The position numbers and the translations under genes were made by a program. Positions 56,351 to 64,000 of a DNA stretch of 64,000 nucleotides are shown here, piece by piece (position 1 is the stretch's first letter; each line of letters opens with the position of its first letter). The DNA is from Pyronema omphalodes (Eukaryota; Ascomycota; Pezizomycetes; Pezizales; Pyronemataceae), in the NCBI GenBank assembly GCA_024516155.1, contig JAJJXM010000072.1:62001-126000 (forward strand). The letters run 5' to 3'. The notes beneath the pieces were generated by a model. It was not told the origin of the DNA. It saw only the letters and a program-made list of their open reading frames with translations, and ran no database searches.

Positions 56351-57855
56351 TGATGTGATTTCCTATGATAAACCAAATATTCTTTACTTACCCAGCTAGT
56401 TCCATATACTATACTCCCAGAGGCCGTTATTTGTAATACAGCAGTCGGTGTTGTCATGAACGGTCATGTATAAATTCCCAAGCACGTGCCCTTCTATGGA
56501 AGTTTCATCCATAGTTACTCGCTATTTCAGAGAAATAACACGGCTTGAACACGGCTTCTTTTCTCGGGCTGCTACAACAGCACAGTTTCCCTGAATTCCT
56601 CTCTCAGTATCCGAAAACAATAGTCAATTCGACGCTCGCTTGTGTTGCTGCTCAACTTTTGTCCCTCTAGAAAACCCACCAACTGCAGAAGTCAACTTGG
56701 GATAGCTTTCTTGTATCAGTTATTACATCTACGTTGGTAGTCATGGTTCAAACTGTACATGCAGATAAGTCTGTGGAATTTTCATATCCCCTCGTGAAAT
56801 GTTTTGAGTTGTGGTTGCTATGTTGTTTTGTTTGAACTGTAAGGTGTATGCTGAACTGTACTTATGAAGCCGCCGAGTATACACCTGAAGGTTTGTTTCT
56901 GGAGTGAAGCGGAGATATTTAAGCGCAGTATTTGAGTTGTGCGGGGAGGTTTGTGTGAGATGTCGTCTTTGGTGGGAGTATACATTTCAGTGCTGATATG
57001 GGAGGCAATAATATGCAATACTGGGGAGATGATTCATCATGCTCAATTTGTTGTGTTTGCTTCTGATGCATCATATGGATGTGTTACGCTTTTGTTTTTT
57101 TGCTGTATAAAGGGTAAAGCGTTGGTCTCTACGTGGTAATCAATGAATTCTGTCTCATAGAATACGCGGGTTTGTTTGCTGTCTATTATGCATTCCGCCC
57201 GCCAAGGCTTTCGCATGTTTTAGACCAGATATTCAGGGCGGAATTTTTCTTGCCTTCTTGAATATTGTTTAATAGTTTAATGAGTTAATTCTTCTCCTAT
57301 TGTAAAGTTTGTGGACGAGATTTGTTGTGAGATCGAGGGAAGTGATTGTACCTCATACAGTAGTAGTGTGCGTCACAACTTTGTAGCATAATTGACAGTG
57401 TAATTTCGCAAACTTCCACATATACCAAACGGCTCCTTATATTTTTTTCGCGTTGTATACGTTATTGCGCTAGGCAAGAACTCGAGTCACGAGCCGTGAA
57501 GCGAGACAAGTAAAGCGTAAAATCTTTACACATCGAAAGTCGTAACTGCTCGTGATATATTTTGACTGTCAACAACTTAGGCGATCTTTTGCATGCAGTA
57601 TTTTCCATTTCAAAATGTAAGAGAATGTGAGATGGTGATGGAGGATGGAGCACAATGTTGGACTACTTATGATTGCTTTCCGTGGCTATTTGCCAGCATT
57701 TCACCTCTTCTCTATCTCATTCTTCATTTCCATATATCCACCTACAAATTCTCCACTTTTGGACTCCCAACAACATACCTCATTTTGCAATCAATTCCCA
57801 GCCTCTAGCATACAATTTATCATACCCGCAACTTATTTCCATCCTATAACCCACC
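56351..57855 (+). other. Intergenic region upstream of the orphan gene
   Basis: About 1.5 kb with short frames only. It includes the promoter region of the 57856 gene. No repeats or domains were recognised. Confidence 0.5.
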
Positions 57856-58719
57856 ATGACTGTCGCCGACATCAAGCCAATCTCCATAATCGCAATTCCG
57901 GACACCAAAAAATCCAACTCCACATGGGCTCCAGTCTTTTCCCGCCTCTTAAACCGCTGGATCCCGCCTTTCATTCAGACCATCATCTCCGACCACCACC
58001 TAGTCCAGCTCGCACTCTTAATTCAAAAGCGTCTCATTGAGTCACAGAGCCTTCAGCTCAACCCTCTCGATACCGGATACCTCACTGTAATCACCCAAGA
58101 ATTCCAACTTCTATACGCCGAAGCACATCATGGGAACTACCTGGTTGACATATCCCAAGCAACTTGCAGTAGTATCCTCGAGCTCCTATCCGATGCTTTA
58201 AAAGATCAGCGGGATACATTGTTTCAAACTTTAGCTGCGTTATTTGGTTATCGATTTCCTTATGCTTTTGCCGAGAGTGGTGTTTCTCCAAGGATTATGC
58301 AACTGTATCCAAAAGTTGTCGAGCTCAAGAATTGTTTTATCAAAGCTATCACTCTGAAGGCGGTTGCTGCGGTTCTGCTTATGGCGGAGGAAAAGGCGGT
58401 TGTGTCGGATGATGCATTAGAGGAGGTGAAGGGTATGGCGGTTGATACAAGGCATCTGCTGCTTTGTGAGTTGCTGGAGAATAATATGGAGGTTTATAAG
58501 CAGATAAGCACCGGTGAATATGATGGAGTGGGGATTATTGAGGCGTTGACGGCGGCGGAATTGTTGGTGGAAGAGAAGTTAGGATTGTTTTGGTGGTTAA
58601 AGGAAAGTCGCGAGTCGGAGGTGCCGTGCTGTGATAGGAATGCTGTACAGAAAGCGATTTTGGACGAGACGGAGGTGATTGCGCAGGTTTGGGCTTTGAA
58701 GAAAATTTTGGAGATGTAA
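57856..58719 (+). CDS. Orphan 287-aa mostly helical protein
   Basis: ATG at 57856 starts MTVADIKPISIIAIPD, a single exon to TAA at 58717-58719. There is no signal peptide or clear transmembrane helix. Most of the sequence looks alpha-helical, with many Leu/Ala/Glu residues (for example AVAAVLLMAEEKAV and GIIEALTAAELLVEEKLG). The C-terminal stretch LDETEVIAQVWALKKILEM is echoed just downstream at 58779-58841. I do not recognise the family. Sustained coding character over 287 codons argues for a real gene. Confidence 0.65.
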   Translation: MTVADIKPISIIAIPDTKKSNSTWAPVFSRLLNRWIPPFIQTIISDHHLVQLALLIQKRLIESQSLQLNPLDTGYLTVITQEFQLLYAEAHHGNYLVDISQATCSSILELLSDALKDQRDTLFQTLAALFGYRFPYAFAESGVSPRIMQLYPKVVELKNCFIKAITLKAVAAVLLMAEEKAVVSDDALEEVKGMAVDTRHLLLCELLENNMEVYKQISTGEYDGVGIIEALTAAELLVEEKLGLFWWLKESRESEVPCCDRNAVQKAILDETEVIAQVWALKKILEM

Positions 58720-58778
58720 AGATTAACGTATACCCGGATTTTATTACTTATCGTATGTTATTATGTCGAGAGCATGAA

Positions 58779-58841
58779 ATGTCTGACGAGATGGAGTTGC
58801 TTGGGAAGGTGTGGACTTGGAGGAGGATTTTGGAATCGTAG
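58779..58841 (+). pseudogene. Duplicated C-terminal fragment of the orphan gene
   Basis: A 20-codon frame encodes MSDEMELLGKVWTWRRILES, similar to the last residues of the gene ending at 58719 (LDETEVIAQVWALKKILEM). It lies about 60 bp downstream in the same orientation. It looks like the remains of a tandem duplication. Confidence 0.5.
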
Positions 58842-59442
58842 GCATTAGCCAAGTTATTCTCTGGGGTTATTCATGTTACAGTATTTGTGGCGATTATCAT
58901 TAATGTAGTATTAAGAAATAGCCAGTATGATGGCCTGATTGATAATCTCCTGGCTGATTGATTTCGGTGGTTCGTTTTCGAAAGTCGCCGAGATAAGCTG
59001 AAGGAATCCACTGGTAGAAGTTGAAGAAAGTCATCACATATTAAAGTGATCAAGGGCAATCATGAAGATGAGGTCTTCATTGAAGTCAACGACAGCCCAC
59101 GTGATGACAGAACCCTTTGTTTCTAGACACTACTGTTGAATTCTTATCACCCCCTATTGAATTTTCACGACCCCCTCCAGTGACAACGTGACCGCTCATA
59201 ACAGATTCGTAACAGATTCAATTCACGTTCCCTCGAATGTTAACCAACACTCTATGAATCCTATCGACAACCACCTCCTAGTCCGACTATAAAACCCTCC
59301 ACCTCTTCCATCCCATCGCTTCCCTCCATCACACTCAACCATCAACGCAAAGAACAGTTCCTCAACTACGAAATCTTCAACTAACTCAATCCTACTTTTC
59401 GAACTACAGAACTTTACTTCATCACCCCCGACATCCGAAAGA
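58842..59442 (+). promoter_or_regulatory. Intergenic region with TATA box for the small zinc-finger gene
   Basis: TATAAAA at 59288-59294 lies about 150 bp before the ATG at 59443, followed by a pyrimidine-rich stretch (CCTCCACCTCTTCCATCCC), a common fungal core-promoter arrangement. The rest of the 600 bp has no recognised feature. Confidence 0.55.
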
Positions 59443-59658
59443 ATGGCAAAATGGACCTGTGGTAATTGCAAACATATTAATGAAGATCGGATGACATGTT
59501 CGAATTGTGGCGTGAGGCCGAGTGTTCGGCCCAAGAGTCTGAAGCCTTCCATTAAGGCCCCGGTTGATTACCATAAGTTCGTTGATGGGGGATATATGGA
59601 GTGCGGTAATGCGGAGATTATGTGGGGTTATGGTTTTGGGGGGTGTGAGGAGGATTAG
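59443..59658 (+). CDS. Small RanBP2-type zinc-finger protein, 71 aa
   Basis: ATG at 59443 starts MAKWTCGNCKHINEDRMTCS. WXCX2C, a central Asn and a second CX2C (CSNC) match the RanBP2-type zinc finger, which binds RNA or ubiquitin in other proteins. The remaining about 40 residues are basic, then Gly- and acid-rich, with two further Cys. It is a single exon with a TATA box and pyrimidine tract upstream. The short length means it is an isolated finger, not a full RanBP2-family protein. Confidence 0.7.
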   Translation: MAKWTCGNCKHINEDRMTCSNCGVRPSVRPKSLKPSIKAPVDYHKFVDGGYMECGNAEIMWGYGFGGCEED

Positions 59659-61286
59659 AGTGCTTGTGGGTGGGAGATAATGGCATCGGGATGCGATGGG
59701 AGTCGTGTGTTGTTTTGGAATTTTGGAGTTTTTGTTTTACTACGTTTTGTTTTGTTTTTTGTTTGATGTGCTTGCGGATTTATGCTTTTTATGCGGAACG
59801 GCGGGCTTGTTCTGATATTTGATTTGTTGAGAATAAATATCTTTATAAACTTGAAAGTCTTGTGCTTATACATAACTAAATACATAGAAGGCTTCTATAG
59901 ATTATGGATAAGTTATAACCAACCGTCTATGTGTTCCGGATTTGTTTTAAAATGTTTTGGGAGTATTGACGATTCTTGCTGATGCTAGCTTATGTGGAAT
60001 CATTTTCCTTGTGTTGACTAAAATTGTTTTTTTTTTTTTTTTTTTTTTTTAGATTTCTACAATATACTGGATCATGAGGATTGATACTTCATGTCTTCAG
60101 CTTCGGTCTAGTTCTGCAGAAAATGAGCGGTAGCGGTAATCAACCAACCAGTAATCAACCACAACGAAGATACCAATACCAACACCAAAGCCCGAAGTTC
60201 AAAGTTCGAAGTTTAAAGAAAGCAGAGCAGAAGATAAACTGCTTGGACACTAATGGATTAAATAATAAAAGCAACAACAGGAATCAATACCAGTCAACAT
60301 CTAACATCTAACATCTATCAGCCCACAAAAACAGCAACGGAAAACAGAAATAAAACTACAGCTTATTATAATTTTTCTCGTCTGAAGGCTGAAGTAGAAA
60401 CAGAAAGCAACAAGAAGCAATGAAATCACGGTTGTTAATATTCTAAATATCAGAACAAAATATCTAATCACAAAAACAAGAAAAATAATAAAGTAACCCA
60501 TCCCTCATAATCCATCCCTCATAATCCACCCCTCATGATTTCCCATTCATTATTCAACACGCTCAAAAATCATCATTAATAACATTCCCCACCCCGTACT
60601 TCAGACTTCAGAATCCCATAAAACCCCCCAGAAATATCCTTACGCAAAATGTAAGTTTGGAATATAAGCCGTAAAGCATCCAGCATGCAGCGTACTGAAA
60701 AGCCCTAAACTGTAAACCCTGATTTTGTGGTAGATTCTTGTGTGATTGTATGGATGTGGGGATGTAGGGATACATGAGTATATGTATTCTATTCACGTAT
60801 TCCCGTATTCAATTTTCCATTTTCAATTCTTACGCAGCCGTGGATATTGGTATAACCATAACCATAACCATAGCTACATAAACAAGCATAGGTACAACTT
60901 CCAACCAAACTCCAAGTTGAACAATCATACTCCCATTCTATCCACAAATTTTCTATAATAAAATTTCCTATATACCATCAATTTGAATGAAAATGTAACC
61001 AACCTCTTGGAACTTGGCACTGGGAATGGTCTGTAGCTACATTCTATGACGGGGGTATATTATATCCCACCGCGGGCACAGGAAATGGATTTTTAGCAAT
61101 TCCAACAATTCCAGCAACCAGCAACCAGCAACCAGCAACCAGCAACCAGCAACCAGCAACCAGCAACCAGCAACCAGCAACCAGCAACCAGCAGTTTCAG
61201 CAACCAGCAGTTTCAGCAACCAGCACCCAGCAACTCCATTATTCCAGCCCCCCCATCCCCCATTCCCCTCCTCATTACACCAAGCC
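59659..61286 (+). other. Intergenic region with poly-T and microsatellite
   Basis: AT-rich sequence with a long poly-T run near 60027-60050 and a 7-bp tandem repeat at 61112-61220. The minus-strand frame over the repeat (GCWLLVA repeated) is only a translation of the microsatellite. Confidence 0.55.
61112..61220 (+). repeat. 7-bp tandem repeat (AGCAACC)n
   Basis: AGCAACC is repeated about a dozen times without interruption to 61190, then with a few CAGTTTC interruptions. Its 7-bp unit is not a multiple of 3, so all three frames are read in turn. Confidence 0.92.
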
Positions 61287-61757
61287 ATGACAACCCCGCA
61301 AACCACAACCTTCCCCTTCCCTCCCAGCACCTCGACTCTACCAAATCTCGCAACAAAAATCCTCCACTTCTGTCTTTCCTCTGTTCCCTGCCCCGGGATT
61401 CCGGGGGTTCTGGGGGTTCGGGGGTATTTACTTCTTGAACTCTCCTCCCCCTCTTTATTCCCATCCCTACCCCCCTCCTCACCCCCCTGCCAGCCCTGCC
61501 AGCCTTGGATAGCCCCAGACATAGCCCCAGACATAGCCCCAGACATAGCCACCGACACAAACCCAAACAGAAGCAAAATCATAACAAGAAAGTTACTAGA
61601 AATGAACCATGAAGGGTTCTATGAAGAGATATCAAGCGTGCTTGAGGAGATGGAGGAGGAGGCTGGATGGTATGGGGGTATTGGGTTGATTTTGGTGTGT
61701 TGGGTTGGGGGCGTGAGGGATGGGTATGAGGATGGTGGGGATGGGGGTTTGGTGTAA
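61287..61757 (+). CDS. Doubtful hypothetical protein, 156 aa
   Basis: ATG at 61287 starts MTTPQTTTFPFPPSTST. The frame contains Pro/Ser-rich sequence, three IAPD repeats in a row and a C-terminal acidic helix (EEISSVLEEMEEEAGW). It may be a real small protein or a chance frame in C-rich DNA. No domain was recognised. Confidence 0.3.
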   Translation: MTTPQTTTFPFPPSTSTLPNLATKILHFCLSSVPCPGIPGVLGVRGYLLLELSSPSLFPSLPPSSPPCQPCQPWIAPDIAPDIAPDIATDTNPNRSKIITRKLLEMNHEGFYEEISSVLEEMEEEAGWYGGIGLILVCWVGGVRDGYEDGGDGGLV

Positions 61758-61936
61758 TGCAATGGGGAGGGGGGGTTCTGGTTTTTTCAAGATGTTTTGG
61801 TTTTCTTTGATTTTTTGTTGCTATCTTTGTGATGTGTTATGGTTTTCATCGTTGTCAGATGTTTTCTTTATCAAGATTCTCCATCCCTCCCTCCCATCCC
61901 TCCCCGCCTCCCCCCCCCCCCCCCCCCCCCCCCCCA

Positions 61937-64000
61937 CTATCCCCCCCACTCTCGAACCAGCGCATCCCTAACCCTACCAGTCGGCCACCCATCCTCCCTT
62001 TCAACACTCCCCAAAAACGCCATAACATCCTCGCGTTCGGCATCCTCCTCCAGAAACGGAGCACAAATAAATAACCCATGACAGGCTATTCTTCTTGCCT
62101 CCGACCTCGGATTTGATTGTACTATTCCTAGGATATTATGGGCGTGTTTTCGCATTGATGCCTGCTGGTCGTGTTAGCTGTTATCCGGTATCACTTGGTC
62201 ATTTGGTCACTTGGTCGTTTCACCCCCCCCCCCCCCCCTCCCACGAAGCCAGTAGATAGATGTATAAACCAAGCAAAGAAGCAAAGCAGCCAAAGACAAG
62301 CAAGCAAACATACCTCCAACCCCCTTCTCCTCCTCGGAGTAGCCCCCCTCTGTCCGGGATCATAAAGCCCCAACAAAGCCTCCGCCATCTGTTCATAAAG
62401 CCACGCGGTAACAACCCAGTCCGGTCCTAGCATAATCTCGGGATACCTCCTGTTCTCGGCTGCGTCCGCGGAGCGGTAATACCATGGTTCAAAGGATGCG
62501 GGTCGGTTTTGTCGCCAGGTGTTGAGGTGCGCTGTTAGGGTTGTATGTCTAGCGTGACGGGTGGGGGAGTCGGCGGCGTTGCTGCTGCTGGTGGTGGTGC
62601 TGCTGTGGACGTCGGGGGAGGCGGAGGCGGAGATAGATGAGCCCGCAGACCCTCCGCCCCCATAGCAAAACTGAATAACCCCAGCAGTCAAAGCAACAAT
62701 ACGATTAGCATGTCCACACTCCCTTTCCAGCTCACCACATACAACCTCATCCACCGCGGAATCTAGATCCCCCAATGACCCTGGGTCTACTTTTAATCCC
62801 CGCTGGTTGAGGATTGCCATGTAGATGTCTTGTCTTAGATACACCCAGAAGGCGGCTTTCCGGAGGGGGGTACCGGAGCCTGGCGCCAGGGGCGTGGAGA
62901 AGGTGGTTGAAGGGGAGGGGGCGGAGTGGGGGGTGCGGAGGGGGGGACAGGCGGTTATTAGGGCGGAGGAACCGGAGAGGTGGTGTTCGGGGTCGGTGGA
63001 GGGAAGGGTTGCTGGGGATGGGTATGTTAGAAAAGTAACATTCCGGTTTGAGACTTCATTCATAGGATAGGATGGGATTAGGTAGGTAGGTAAAAGGAAA
63101 GATAGAAACACACATACCATGCATCTGTTCATAAACCCTCAGTATAACAGTAGCAGCCAACATCCCATCATCCACCATAACCTTCTCATTATCTCCCAAC
63201 GACGGGATCAATAACCTAACACACTCATCATAATGCCATTCTGCCGCTCGTTCCATTTCTTGAGATATTTCTTCCATCTGTCGGTTTTTGTTTTCTCGGC
63301 TTTCTTGGAGTGTTGAAACAGCGAGGATTGCGTGAAGAAGTATAGAGGAATCTAGGGCTCGCGCTGGAACGCTTAATGTGAAATGACGTCGGAAATCTGT
63401 ACAATCTAGCTAGGTGGTGGTGTGCGTTAGTGGCGGTGTTTGTAGCTACGGTATCATTGGTTGGGGCATCATTCGAGATTGGGGATTCGATATTCCATAT
63501 TCTGGAATGCCAAGAATCGGGGTTGATAGGGCAAGACAAGCAGGGCAGGGCACCAGGGCAAGGCAGGGCAACAGGGAAACAGGGCTCAGAAAACTAAAAC
63601 TTACACCAGGCCCCCAGACTTGAGCAAATAGCCTCAACAGCCTTGCATCATCCCGTGTAGCCAAAGGTTTCCGTATCGGTTTCGGTATAGCAGGTACAGA
63701 CACCGTTGTTTCCTCCTGCTGTACCTGGACACCTGCTGTACTATCATGAAGTGAAGCCACAGAACCCTGCGGCGAGTGTGAAAAACTATGTTGCGGTGAA
63801 GAATACGTCATCACAGAATGAGTATGCTGCTGAGTCGATGGTCCATATCCCTGGGTTGTAGTGATAGCGCTGGATGTAGACATTGGACTCATCATCGATA
63901 CACCAGGGGAATTCGCTGGTGTAAATGAATTCTCCATAACCAGCTGTTCTTCCCCACCAACATAGTTTGCCGCAATGGACCGGGTTTCATCTATGAATGT
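61937..64000 (-). CDS. ARCA-like fungal transcription factor (Fungal_trans_2 type), 5' end off window
   Basis: Exons: from beyond 64000 to 63607, then 63405-63118, 63011-62314 and 62164-61937; all phases agree. Introns are 201, 106 and 149 bp, and two have GTATGT donors. Family stretches are DCTDFRRHFTLSVPARAL, LLAATVILRVYEQM-type sequence (here MLAATVILRVYEQM), HHLSGSSALI, KAAFWVYLRQDIYMAILNQR and a C-terminal CHGLFICAPFLEEDAERE. Such proteins are nuclear Zn(II)2Cys6 regulators; the zinc cluster should lie upstream of 64000 and is not seen. The first exon is Ser/Thr/Gln-rich. The 62165-62313 intron has a long C run, and another lies just past the stop. The target genes are unknown. Confidence 0.85.

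Noticed and set aside
61037..61582. Minus-strand 181-codon frame with GCWLLVA repeats
   Set aside because: It is a translation of the AGCAACC microsatellite and C-rich flanks, with no domain.

Overview
The window looks like a repeat-rich piece of a filamentous ascomycete chromosome, most likely a Pezizomycete such as a truffle or morel. The evidence is chromodomain Ty3/Gypsy and Ty1/Copia elements, a Tad1-type LINE carrying RNase H, short 34-150 bp spliceosomal introns with CTAAC/CTGAC branch points, and eukaryotic genes (SEC13, PRPP synthetase, a fungal-type P450, an ARCA-like transcription factor). The organism call is inference; no marker names a species.

Layout. Bases 1-29136 are a transposon nest. 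The 3' part of a decayed Gypsy element (A, + strand) fills 1 to about 5640. One minus-strand LINE then starts near 28582 and ends near 5800. It has been split by three LTR retrotransposons, also on the minus strand: Gypsy B (6699-13070), Gypsy C (16135-21953) and Copia D (22530-28114). Each has paired LTRs and a perfect 5-bp target duplication (CATCT, GCGAT, TAGAC). Removing each insert in silico restores the LINE reading frame at that junction. The LINE itself sits in an older Copia relic (about 28850-29136). The LTR pairs of C and D look identical by eye and those of B differ at about 7 of 513 positions, so the order is Copia relic, LINE, Gypsy B, then C and D.

Bases 29137-35797 are mostly non-coding, with a doubtful hypothetical gene, a decayed Ser/Pro-rich remnant and an 802-bp PIF/Harbinger-like MITE. 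The genic part follows: a frameshifted P450 (35798-37323), PRPP synthetase (37825-38939, minus) divergent from SEC13 (39420-40658, plus), a hypothetical basic protein (43096-43665, minus), an SF1 helicase fused to a PD-(D/E)XK nuclease with a mitochondrial-type presequence (47685-50490), an 11-exon auxin-efflux-carrier-family transporter with a 7-nt exon (50630-52809, minus), a 783-bp hAT-like MITE (55560-56342), an orphan 287-aa protein (57856-58719), a small RanBP2-type zinc-finger protein (59443-59658), a doubtful ORF (61287-61757) and the 3' part of an ARCA-like transcription factor running off the right edge (61937-64000).

The less usual items are the helicase-nuclease fusion with an in-frame duplicated presequence, a candidate 405-bp intron inside Copia D pol, the GGGAAAA slippery heptamer at the gag/pol overlap of all three Gypsy elements, a candidate self-priming site in Gypsy B against a half-tRNA-iMet primer site in Copia D, and two MITEs with clear termini. 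The host genes are otherwise unrelated housekeeping, transport and regulatory genes and do not form a pathway cluster. All splice models and identities were worked out by eye.
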